A stretch of DNA of 64,000 nt from Thermoguttaceae bacterium. Lineage in GTDB: Bacteria > Planctomycetota > Planctomycetia > Pirellulales > Thermoguttaceae. Made by a program: the position numbers and the translations under genes. Below, piece by piece: positions 47,060 to 54,983 of the stretch. The notes below the pieces were generated by a model, which was not told the DNA's origin, did no database searches, and saw nothing but the letters and a program-made list of their open reading frames with translations. The stretch lies in the NCBI GenBank assembly GCA_029975295.1, contig JARKPK010000057.1, forward strand, positions 22,700 to 86,699. The letters run 5' to 3'. Every line of letters starts with the position of its first letter. Position 1 is the stretch's first letter.

Positions 47060-48481
47060 ATGCCTTCGGCTGGAGAGTTCAAAGTTCGCGCGATCGCGAA
47101 GGCGTCCGAACACCGCGGCAAACCGAAATCGTTCTGCCGGCCAGATCGATCGCCGCCGAGTTCGATGCGCACGCTAAGAAATCGCGCGGCCGGGGTCACC
47201 TTGATTGAGCTTTTGGTCGCCACCGCGCTCACGCTCATTTTGATGGGCGCTGTTGTTTCTCTGTTCGGTAATTTGGCCAACAGCATTGCCGAATCGCGTT
47301 CCACCTTGGAAATGTCCGATCGCCTCCGGACGGTTTCGACAATGCTGCAACGCGATCTCACCGGCGCTACGGCGACGATGCTGCCTCCGCAACGCCCGGA
47401 CGCCGCCCGGGGATACTTCGAAATCATCGAGGGGCCGATTGGGGCGGGGGTCGGCATGATCAATCCCTCGTCGGTTGCGCGCAAGACCGACGCCTCGGGC
47501 AATCTCGTGCCCGACACCACCGTCGGCGATTTCGACGACATCCTCATGTTCACCACCCGCAGCGCCGATCGACCGTTCGTGGGGCGCTATGCGGGCTCGG
47601 CCGACGGCATGACCCGTTCGGACTTGGCCGAAGTGGCTTGGTTCGTGCGAGGCAACACCCTCTATCGTCGCGTATTGTTGATTGCTCCAGGGGCCAACGT
47701 TCCTCCCGGCGGCGCGCAGGGCTTTTATGCGGCCAACGACATCTCGGTTCGATTGGTCGGCGGCAGGCTATTGGCCAATTCGCTCGCCGATTTGACGAAG
47801 CGCGAGTTCCGCTTTGCTCACGATTTCCGATCGTGGCCGTTCGATGCTCGCGCATGGGGCCGATTGGGGCTGCCGACGCTGCGCGAATGTTCGGCGCCGA
47901 ATTGGATCGCAGGGGGAACGGTTCCCGTCAACAAAGCGGCCGCCCAGGTCGATCTGTGGAGCGATCCCTATCCGTGGGCGTCGTCGGCCTGGGAGCGAGA
48001 GACCGGCTGCCTCGACGCCTATCGCAACGGCCCGCGCGTGGCCGACGACATCGTCTTGACCAATGTGATCCGGTTCGATGTCAAGGTTTGGGATCCCTGG
48101 GCCAACGATTATGTCGACTTGGGTTACAATCCGGGCGCATCGTCTCCGCCGGCGGGCAGCAGCCTGCCCGAGCCGCAGTTTCATCACTTAGGCGACCCCC
48201 GTTCGGCTTTGCAGGGTTCGGGCGTTGCCGCGCGGGTTTACGACACTTGGTCAACACACTACGAGGTCGAAGGTCGCGGCGCCGGCGACACAGCGGCCGG
48301 GCAACTTGTAAACGGGTTCGACGACAACAACAACGGCTTGATCGACGATCCGACCGAGGCGATCGCCCCACCGCCCTACCCTGCCCCGCTGCGGGGAATC
48401 CAAGTGAAGATTCGCACCTTCGAGCCCGACAGTCGGCAGATACGAGAACTGACCATCGTGCAAGACTTTCTGCCGAAGTAA
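47060..48481 (+). CDS. prepilin-type protein (PulJ/GspJ-like)
   Basis: A protein of 473 residues with a type IV prepilin N-terminus, RAAGVTLIELLVATALTLIL, in which cleavage after Gly and the Glu at +5 are as expected. The rest is a large, Gly/Asp-rich soluble part ending in GNFDDNN-like runs and a beta-rich segment (VKIRTFEPDSRQIRELTIV). The ATG at 47060 has GGGAGA upstream but gives a 44-residue leader; the ATG at 47165 gives a canonical nine-residue leader (MRTLRNRAA) but a weak site, so the true start is uncertain. No cognate secretion genes adjoin it; the only ATPase of this kind in the window is at 27-28 kb. It precedes nfo by 14 nt. Confidence 0.82.
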   Translation: MPSAGEFKVRAIAKASEHRGKPKSFCRPDRSPPSSMRTLRNRAAGVTLIELLVATALTLILMGAVVSLFGNLANSIAESRSTLEMSDRLRTVSTMLQRDLTGATATMLPPQRPDAARGYFEIIEGPIGAGVGMINPSSVARKTDASGNLVPDTTVGDFDDILMFTTRSADRPFVGRYAGSADGMTRSDLAEVAWFVRGNTLYRRVLLIAPGANVPPGGAQGFYAANDISVRLVGGRLLANSLADLTKREFRFAHDFRSWPFDARAWGRLGLPTLRECSAPNWIAGGTVPVNKAAAQVDLWSDPYPWASSAWERETGCLDAYRNGPRVADDIVLTNVIRFDVKVWDPWANDYVDLGYNPGASSPPAGSSLPEPQFHHLGDPRSALQGSGVAARVYDTWSTHYEVEGRGAGDTAAGQLVNGFDDNNNGLIDDPTEAIAPPPYPAPLRGIQVKIRTFEPDSRQIRELTIVQDFLPK

Positions 48482-48495
48482 GCGAGAACGGCACG

Positions 48496-49503
48496 ATGCC
48501 TTGGTTCGGAGCCCATCTTTCCATTGCAGGCGGGTTGTGCAATGCGGTTGAGGCCGCCTCGCGCCTGCGGATGGATGTCTTTCAGATATTCACGCACAGC
48601 CCCACCCGTTGGCATGTGCCCGAGGCGCCTGGCAGCAACGGCCGTCGCGGGCGAATGCGTCCTCGAGCCAAGTCCTTCGTTGCGGACTTCCTGCCTTTCG
48701 CACCGGAAGAGGCTGAACGTTTTCGCTTGGCTTGGCAGAAGGCGGGCATGCAACCGCCTGTCGTTCATGCGTCGTATCTGATCAATCTCGCCAGTCCGCA
48801 GCCGGACCTTTGGGAGAAGTCGGTCGCGGCAATGATCGCCGAGATGCATGCGGCCGCGGCGCTCGGAGCGTTCGGCGTGATCGTTCACCCGGGCTCCCCC
48901 ACCACCGACGATGAGACGGCAGGCATGCGGCGCGTTGTCGGGGCAATCAATCGCATCTTGGGGGCCGCGCCAAACAATGTTCGATTGGTGCTTGAGACTA
49001 CCGCCGGCCAGGGCGCCTCGCTGGGCAGGTCGTTTGAACAACTCGCGCAATTGATCAATCAATCCTCGCATCCCCAACGGTTGGCCGTCTGTTTCGACAC
49101 GGCGCACGTCTTCGCCGCCGGCTATCCGCTGAAGACGACGGACGACTGCCGGCAGACGCTCGATCGTTTCCAGCGGATCGTCGGGCTCGACCGTCTGGCG
49201 GTCTTTCACCTGAACGACAGCCGCGAACCACTGGGAAGTCGGAAAGACCGGCACGAGCATATCGGTCGCGGGAAGATCGGCTGCGCAGCTTTTCGCACAC
49301 TTGTCACCGATCCGCGATTTTCCCACTTGCCTATGTGTCTCGAGACGCCCAAAGGAGAAGAAAAAGGCGTGGATTGCGACGAATGGAATCTTCGGCTGTT
49401 GCGGCAGATGGCGAAGCAAATCGTTTCGCCAAAGGCTGTGCCGCGCCAAAGGCCGCCTCTCTTGAGAACGCGATCAACCTCCCCCCGACACCCGACCGAT
49501 TGA
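48496..49503 (+). CDS. nfo: deoxyribonuclease IV (endonuclease IV)
   Basis: A 335-residue AP endonuclease for base excision repair. The metal-binding residues are recognisable: His in VVHASYLIN, His in VIVHPGS, Glu in LVLETTAGQG, Asp and His in CFDTAHVFAAGY, His in VFHLNDS, Asp/His in DRHEHIGRG and Glu in CLETPKGEEKG. ATG at 48496 lies 14 nt after the prepilin stop. Its TGA overlaps the ATG of the amidotransferase by one base. The C-terminal 30 residues are Arg/Pro-rich and unusual. Confidence 0.94.
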   Translation: MPWFGAHLSIAGGLCNAVEAASRLRMDVFQIFTHSPTRWHVPEAPGSNGRRGRMRPRAKSFVADFLPFAPEEAERFRLAWQKAGMQPPVVHASYLINLASPQPDLWEKSVAAMIAEMHAAAALGAFGVIVHPGSPTTDDETAGMRRVVGAINRILGAAPNNVRLVLETTAGQGASLGRSFEQLAQLINQSSHPQRLAVCFDTAHVFAAGYPLKTTDDCRQTLDRFQRIVGLDRLAVFHLNDSREPLGSRKDRHEHIGRGKIGCAAFRTLVTDPRFSHLPMCLETPKGEEKGVDCDEWNLRLLRQMAKQIVSPKAVPRQRPPLLRTRSTSPRHPTD

Positions 49504-50117
49504 TGATCGTCATCATCGACAATTACGACAGTTTCGTGCATAACCTGGCTCGCTATTTCGTGCAGCTCGGGCAAGAAGTGTGTGTGGTCCGAAATGATCA
49601 AACCAGCCCGACCGCCGTGCGATCCTTCTCGCCGAAGGCTGTCGTTCTCTCGCCCGGTCCATGCGCCCCTTCTCGGGCGGGTTGTTCGATCGACGTTGTG
49701 CGAGAGCTTTTTCGCGAGGTTCCGATTTTGGGGGTTTGTTTAGGCCACCAAGCGATTGCCGAAGCGTTTGGGGGCGTGGTTGTTCGCTCCATTTCGCCCG
49801 TGCATGGTCGGGCTTCACGGATCTATCATGATGGCCAGGGCGTGTTTGCCGGGCTTCCGAATCCGATGAAGGCGGGCCGCTATCATTCTCTTGCGGTCGA
49901 CCAGAGCCGCCTTCCGCCCTGCCTCATTCCTACGGCATGGACGGATGACAACACCCTGATGGCTGTAGCCCATCGGGATCATCCGATCGTAGGAATCCAG
50001 TTCCATCCCGAATCGGTGCTGACCGAGAACGGGTTCGAGCTGCTCGCGAATTTCTTGCGGCTGGCGGGAATCGCCTGTCCCGCGGCGCTGCCGAGCCTGG
50101 CGGCCGAAGTGCAGTGA
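49503..50117 (+). CDS. class I glutamine amidotransferase (TrpG/PabA type)
   Basis: A 204-residue amidotransferase subunit that would supply ammonia to anthranilate synthase or aminodeoxychorismate synthase. The oxyanion and nucleophile region is ILGVCLGHQAIAEAFGG, the His/Glu pair is IQFHPESVLTENG and the start IVIIDNYDSFVHNLARYF is diagnostic. The partner TrpE/PabB is not in the window. Coupling to nfo through a TGATG overlap implies cotranscription. It cannot be told apart as TrpG or PabA by eye. Confidence 0.92.
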   Translation: MIVIIDNYDSFVHNLARYFVQLGQEVCVVRNDQTSPTAVRSFSPKAVVLSPGPCAPSRAGCSIDVVRELFREVPILGVCLGHQAIAEAFGGVVVRSISPVHGRASRIYHDGQGVFAGLPNPMKAGRYHSLAVDQSRLPPCLIPTAWTDDNTLMAVAHRDHPIVGIQFHPESVLTENGFELLANFLRLAGIACPAALPSLAAEVQ

Positions 50118-50118
50118 C

Positions 50119-50146
50119 GTTTCGCCGAGCATCTCGCCGGCGAAAC
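50119..50146. terminator. hairpin between convergent genes
   Basis: A 9-bp perfect stem (GTTTCGCCG with CGGCGAAAC) and a 10-nt loop directly after the amidotransferase stop, in front of the end of the response regulator gene. The region has no T-run, so it is a candidate bidirectional terminator or mRNA end-protecting hairpin. Confidence 0.4.
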
Positions 50147-50155
50147 AACGCGGCC

Positions 50156-50632
50156 TTAAGCGATAGAAGAAGCTACAACCGCGTGATGCCTGGGAATCGA
50201 GCGGTTGCGGACGAGCCAATAGTGGATGGTTTCGCGAATGGCGATGGCGAACTCGCCATATGCAAGCGGCTTGCGAATATAGCCCTGAGCGCCCCAGCGA
50301 TAGGCGTCGGAGACGTCGCTTTCCAGATCGGACGAGGTCAGCACTACGATCGGCGCAAGGCGCAGTTGCTCGTCGCCTCGAACTCGGTGCAACACTTTGA
50401 GCACCTGCAAACCGTCCATCCGCGGCATCTTCAGATCGAGCAGAATCAGATCGGGCGACTGTCTCGCGTCGCGCCCAGCGTGTTCGCCGGTGCAGAACAG
50501 GTAGTCGATCGCTTCGGCCCCGTCGCGCACCACGTCGAGGCAACACTCGATCCCGGTCGCAGCTAGGGCCCGACGAAAAAAGGCGACATGGCTCGGGTCG
50601 TCTTCAGCCAACAAGATGCGTTTATCACTCAT
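50156..50632 (-). CDS. single-domain response regulator (CheY/Rcp1-like)
   Basis: A 158-residue receiver domain protein. Acid pocket LLAEDDPSHVAFF, phosphoacceptor Asp in LILLDLKMPRMDG, conserved Thr/Ser in VVLTSSDLESDV and Lys in GYIRKPLAY are all present. The FFRRAL start and the longer gap before the phospho-Asp match Rcp1-type regulators that partner phytochrome-like kinases. No output domain is fused and no kinase is adjacent. Confidence 0.93.
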   Translation of the reverse strand: MSDKRILLAEDDPSHVAFFRRALAATGIECCLDVVRDGAEAIDYLFCTGEHAGRDARQSPDLILLDLKMPRMDGLQVLKVLHRVRGDEQLRLAPIVVLTSSDLESDVSDAYRWGAQGYIRKPLAYGEFAIAIRETIHYWLVRNRSIPRHHAVVASSIA

Positions 50633-51020
50633 GGCGTTTCAACCGTCGGCAAGGTTCGAATAGTGGTGCAGAGAACGAAGGGCGGCAACGCACAATGCTC
50701 GCGATCGCATGCGTTTCCGACTCGCCTCAGCGATCGGCATGGCCGCAGCGCGGCGGATGTTTGCGCACTGCGAACGAAAAGCGCAGCACAAGATCGCAAA
50801 CGCATCGAGCCCAACAGCCGCAGTGGGCGGGAAAGCCTCCTCAAACTCCCTCGCGCAGTCGCCAACGAACAGCGAATCGGTTCGCCAAGTTCGCCGCAAC
50901 CGGGGCCGCACGCGCACATAAGCGCCCCGGCATGCGACTGCGCCGAGATCCCGAATCTCTTCCGTGATGGAGTGCGTCGCACGCTGCGAATGCGCGCTCC
51001 GCCTTACTCTCGACGCACCT

Positions 51021-51048
51021 ATCATAGCGACTCGTGACGTTTTGAAAA
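51021..51048 (-). promoter_or_regulatory. candidate promoter for the response regulator
   Basis: On the minus strand TTTTCA (4 of 6), a 16-nt spacer, then TATGAT (5 of 6). It is about 390 nt before the regulator start, so a long leader or an unlisted small RNA is possible. Confidence 0.3.
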
Positions 51049-51314
51049 GACTATTTTCTTAGACGGACGACAATTTCTCGATTACGCCTCGGAAGAACCG
51101 TGTTGTAATGCCAACCGGCGCGATGGCGAATCGCGGATAGAGCGGCAGTCTTGCCCAGTGTTGTGTTGCTCAAAATCGATATAAGCCCATTTAGGCAGCT
51201 TGGTCGTGTGAGCGGAGCCGGCCCGGAAAGGCGTCCCGTCTTCAGCCGCCATACCCCCCAACGAGTTGTTGCGTTCTCAGCCTGTGCGGGCGAACGGTGG
51301 GCCGATGATGCGGG

Positions 51315-51344
51315 TTGACGGCCGACAAGAGCCGTGATAAGAAT
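51315..51344 (+). promoter_or_regulatory. candidate promoter for the DUF6800-like gene
   Basis: TTGACG (5 of 6), an 18-nt spacer, then AAGAAT (4 of 6), about 170 nt before the GTG start. Confidence 0.35.
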
Positions 51345-51517
51345 TAGGGTTTGCCATCGAGCGTTTGCGTTCGACTTAGGCTCGGGCTCGGCGCCGTCGG
51401 GACAAGCCGACGGTCGCGGGGCTGCGGCCGAGTTCCGCCGACGTTCGCCAGGTCGAAATCAACAATTCGTCAATCCCCCGGCGCGACGCTGGGGGCGTTT
51501 CATCGGGAGAAATCGTC

Positions 51518-51703
51518 GTGCCCTGCAGCGAGCGAAAAACTGAGTTGCGTCGTCGGCGTCATCGCCGTCAGAAGATGAAGGTCTTCGAGCGAAAAGTGAA
51601 GAAGGCCACGGTTTCAGAAAAGACCGTTATCGCCGAGAAGCTTCGCAAACTCACTTGCGGCGCCGAAGAAATCATCGCTCGCTGGGACCTCGAAAAACGG
51701 TAG
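51518..51703 (+). CDS. short Arg-rich protein (DUF6800-like)
   Basis: A 61-residue protein starting with GTG, preceded by GGGAGA 7 nt upstream. It has a basic cluster (LRRRRHRRQKMKVFERKVKK) followed by a helical segment (EKTVIAEKLRKLTCGAEEII). I recognise this pattern as similar to the short DUF6800 family of planctomycetes: Arg-rich, no other domain. Function is unknown; a nucleic-acid or ribosome-associated role is only suggested by charge. Confidence 0.65.
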   Translation: MPCSERKTELRRRRHRRQKMKVFERKVKKATVSEKTVIAEKLRKLTCGAEEIIARWDLEKR

Positions 51704-51861
51704 CGGTTGAGCCCGTCTGGATTGGCGATACGCGCCGCCGCGTCCAAGAACCGCGACGCGACCATGGCATTTCGCGCAAATCGCTGCCTTTGTCGGAGCA
51801 TGGGCGTTGCTGCGATGCTCCGCAGCGTCGCTTCTGCGATGATAGCAGAGCGGAGTCTGTG

Positions 51862-52860
51862 CTAATGGACCAACTGCGGCCGGCCTTCGCGCCATTCGAG
51901 CCTTTTCCAGGAAAGCAACCACGTCCGGCCATTATCGGGGTTGCCTTGAAAGAACAGGTAATTTCCGCCGTCCTCGTCGACAAACACTCCCGGATGCCCC
52001 GACTCGGATGAGTTCCATTCGCCGGGTTTTCCGTTGGGCAGAAGCGGTTCGGTGAACAGCCGCTGAAACCGTCGGCCGTCGTCACTCACGGCGCAGCCGA
52101 TCTGCTGAGGATCGTTGTTGTAGCCGCCGGCATAGAACATGAAAAGCTTGCCATCGCGCTTTACCAACGACGGCGCCTCGATGCAGTTCTTCTCCCAGGG
52201 CAACTCCGGCTTGAGGATTGGACCATCGCAAATCTGTCTCCACGCATCGCGGCCGAAACCGGCACGGCGATCGGCGGCAGCCACGCCGATCATTTGCACT
52301 TTCATTGCCGGATCGCGTGTGGCGAAGTAGAGCAAGAATTCTCCGTTGTGCTCAATCACATCCGCATCGATCGCCCGACCCGCGTTCCACGCTCCGGTGG
52401 GGCGAAACACGGGATTGCTCGCATCGCGCACGAATCGCAGCCCATCCTCCGATACGGCATGGCAAATCGCGTCGCGCGGCCCGTTGCCGTAGGTCTGATA
52501 GAACAGATGTACTTTGCCGTCGAGCACAAGGGCGTCCGGAGCGCACAAGCCGTTCTTGTCGCACTCCTGCGCGGGCAGCAGTTCGCCAACCTTCTTCCAA
52601 TTCACAAGGTCTCGGCTCTCGGCGATGCCGATGGCCCAGCCGCGAGGCGCATCGGGCGGGGCGAGTTCTTTCGCCCAGGGCGCAGTCGAGTAATAGAGCA
52701 GGTAACGGCCGCCAAAACGGACGACTGACGGATCCTTGGCGAACGGTCGGCCCAAACGCTCTTCATCGCCCCAGAGCATCTTCGGTGTCTCGCTGCACGC
52801 TGCCGCCGCGCACCAAAGCACGGGAATCAGGCCAAGCAGAATTGCGAAGGTTCGTCGCAT
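51862..52860 (-). CDS. family 43-like glycosidase, exported
   Basis: A 332-residue protein with a signal peptide (LLGLIPVLWCAAAACSE). The mature part is a five-bladed beta-propeller of the GH43/GH32 superfamily with the blade signature KDPSVVRFGGRYLLYYS, then WAIGIAESRDLVNW, LFYQTYGNGPRDAI, and CIEAPSLVKRDGKLFMFYAGG. The Asp in the first motif and Glu in the fourth fit the inverting catalytic pair. Arabinan, xylan or similar oligosaccharides are likely substrates by family only. Confidence 0.88.
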   Translation of the reverse strand: MRRTFAILLGLIPVLWCAAAACSETPKMLWGDEERLGRPFAKDPSVVRFGGRYLLYYSTAPWAKELAPPDAPRGWAIGIAESRDLVNWKKVGELLPAQECDKNGLCAPDALVLDGKVHLFYQTYGNGPRDAICHAVSEDGLRFVRDASNPVFRPTGAWNAGRAIDADVIEHNGEFLLYFATRDPAMKVQMIGVAAADRRAGFGRDAWRQICDGPILKPELPWEKNCIEAPSLVKRDGKLFMFYAGGYNNDPQQIGCAVSDDGRRFQRLFTEPLLPNGKPGEWNSSESGHPGVFVDEDGGNYLFFQGNPDNGRTWLLSWKRLEWREGRPQLVH

Positions 52861-53044
52861 GCCGTGTTCCTCAACGCAAAGGCCTTTTGTGCGCCTGCGA
52901 ATTCAAACGATTCGAGCTCATTCAACCAATTCCGGCGATCCCGCTTTGGGCCCGGCACAATGACTGTAACGCATCGCCTGGCCCGTTCTTCCGCCAACGA
53001 TGGATCAGTCTTCCCACCGCGCGAACTCGCGGCAAAGGACGATT

Positions 53045-54895
53045 TCACTGCGCCACGGGAACAAGCCGCATGGCGTGCCCGCCGTTGGCGGCCATGTCGG
53101 CCGATATCACACTGGCGGCATCGACAACGAGTCGCTCGATGCCGACGTTCTTCGAGTTCGCTCCGCTCGGATCAGCGTCGGTGTAGATTTCCGCCGCATA
53201 CTTGCGCCCGGGCGTTAGAAAGTTCAGCGGGATGTCGAGCCTCCGGCGCTCAACCGCGTTGAGGCTGCCGACGAACCAATCGTCTCCGCTGCGGCGGGCG
53301 ATCGTCGCATACTCGCCGATCCGGCCGTGAATGACGCGAGTATCGTCCCAGACAACCGGAACATGCTTGAAGAAGTCGAGTTCTGGTTGTAGGCCGAATT
53401 GCTGCGGGCGATCGTACCAGAACAAGAACTGCAACGGGCTGTAATACACCACCGGCGCAGCCAACTGATGCGCGCGGCTCGTTTTGATCCGGTCGCTATG
53501 CCAGCAAACCGTGTAATCGGCCGCCCCGCACAAAAATCGCGTGAACGGAAGAACCGCGTTGTTCTCGGGCGTCGGCATGCATTCGTTGCCGTGAACCCCT
53601 TCCTGCGTCAACAAGTTGGGGTAGGTGCGACTGTAGCCGGTGGGGCGATATTCGTCATGAATGTCAACCATCAAACGATGTTGCGCCGCCTTGCGGACCG
53701 CCTCGTGCAGCCAAGTAGTCCACTGCTGGCTGCCGACATTGACGAAACCGAACTTCACGCCCTTGACGCCCCATTGACGGTACAACGGCAGCAATTCGTC
53801 GAGCTGCCGCTCCAACGCACGGCGATTGACGTAGAGGAAAACGCCGATCCCCCGTTCGTTGCCGTAGCGGATCACCTCGTGCAGATCCAGATCGCCCCTG
53901 ACGCCCGACTTCTTCGCGTCGCGGTTGACTTTGCGGGCGTCGGAGGCTTCCTCATACTCGTTGCCGTACCAGCCGGCGTCGAACTCGATGTACTGCAGCC
54001 CGCGGGCGACGCAAAAATCGATGCAGGCCTTGCCGCCGTCGGTCGTCAGCGTCACCTCGCGAATCACTTTGCCGGGCTTGATCCACGAAGTGTCGGCAAT
54101 GGCGCAAGGATCGTTGAGGTTCAAAATCAGATCGTTGCGTTCCAGAAGCTGCCCGGGCGTGTCGCCAATGATTATCACTCGCCAAGGCGTATTGTAAGGA
54201 GTCGAGACAACGGCCTCGCCGGCCAACTGGCTTTGCACGGCATGGGGGCTGCCCTTCACCGGCATCAGACGCATGCGCGCGAAGTCAACCAAACGCGCTT
54301 CGCCCACGGCAACGAACGGTCCTCGGTCGATCTCTACCACCAACGGCCGCTCGCAGTTGGGTTTGATTTCGCTTAGCCGGACCCGCTGATAGACGCCCTG
54401 CGCCGAATAGACCGGCCAAGCCGTGTAATCGCCGACAAAACAGAACTCAGTGCTTTCCGCGGCGATCGTCGCCTTCTCAAGTCCCGGTTGCTCGGGCAAG
54501 CGATAGCAAACGGCGATGCCTTCGTCGTACGCGCGGACAATGATGTCTAGGCGGCGCATCGCACCGGTCTTCTCTTGAAGCTCGACCACCATCTCCTGAT
54601 AGTGGTCGCGGACCTCGGCCCGTTCGCCATAGACGGGTTTCCAAGTCTGATCGTGTTTCGATCGAGCCACGTTCAACACCTGGAAGCCCTCGGCCAACGG
54701 CGGAGCGTCCTTCAAAACCAGACCGAGCCGCGATGGCAACAGAACGGGTTTGCCATTGTACCGAACGGAATATCGCAGTCCTCCCGAGTCGGTCTGCTCT
54801 ACGGACGCCAAGACACGTCCGCCAGGCGAGGCGACCTCCAACGGTTGCGCGACGGCGCCAAGCATCAGGCTGGCACAGCAGAATACGGCGAACAT
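53045..54895 (-). CDS. glycoside hydrolase family 97 protein, exported
   Basis: A 616-residue protein with a short signal peptide (MFAVFCCASLMLGAVAQ). It has the GH97 layout: an N-terminal beta-supersandwich, a TIM barrel (TDGGKACIDFCVARGLQYIEFDAGW, GIGVFLYVNRRAL) and a C-terminal beta domain. The barrel segment that carries the nucleophilic Asp in retaining members (usually V-D-F) reads VKFGFV with Gly383, so this protein is probably of the inverting group that uses Glu; E432 and E438 in QEGVHGNE are candidate bases. ATG at 54895 has GGGAG upstream and starts the signal peptide. It is 88 nt downstream of the metzincin gene on the same strand. Confidence 0.85.
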   Translation of the reverse strand: MFAVFCCASLMLGAVAQPLEVASPGGRVLASVEQTDSGGLRYSVRYNGKPVLLPSRLGLVLKDAPPLAEGFQVLNVARSKHDQTWKPVYGERAEVRDHYQEMVVELQEKTGAMRRLDIIVRAYDEGIAVCYRLPEQPGLEKATIAAESTEFCFVGDYTAWPVYSAQGVYQRVRLSEIKPNCERPLVVEIDRGPFVAVGEARLVDFARMRLMPVKGSPHAVQSQLAGEAVVSTPYNTPWRVIIIGDTPGQLLERNDLILNLNDPCAIADTSWIKPGKVIREVTLTTDGGKACIDFCVARGLQYIEFDAGWYGNEYEEASDARKVNRDAKKSGVRGDLDLHEVIRYGNERGIGVFLYVNRRALERQLDELLPLYRQWGVKGVKFGFVNVGSQQWTTWLHEAVRKAAQHRLMVDIHDEYRPTGYSRTYPNLLTQEGVHGNECMPTPENNAVLPFTRFLCGAADYTVCWHSDRIKTSRAHQLAAPVVYYSPLQFLFWYDRPQQFGLQPELDFFKHVPVVWDDTRVIHGRIGEYATIARRSGDDWFVGSLNAVERRRLDIPLNFLTPGRKYAAEIYTDADPSGANSKNVGIERLVVDAASVISADMAANGGHAMRLVPVAQ

Positions 54896-54983
54896 TGCTC
54901 TTTCTCCCGAGAACGATTGGTTGCCAACTGCAAAGAATCTTCTTTCGGCGCGGGGGGCTTGCCGCCGGAACTCGAAAGGGGCG

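Larger units (their letters stand above)
50633..51517. other. 885-nt intergenic region
   Basis: A divergent region between the response regulator (leftward) and the small DUF6800-like gene (rightward). No other gene is supported. Promoter candidates are listed separately. Confidence 0.4.

Noticed and set aside
47638..48495. A long N-terminal extension of endonuclease IV
   Set aside because: The extension is out of frame inside the prepilin-like gene; the family start is at 48496.
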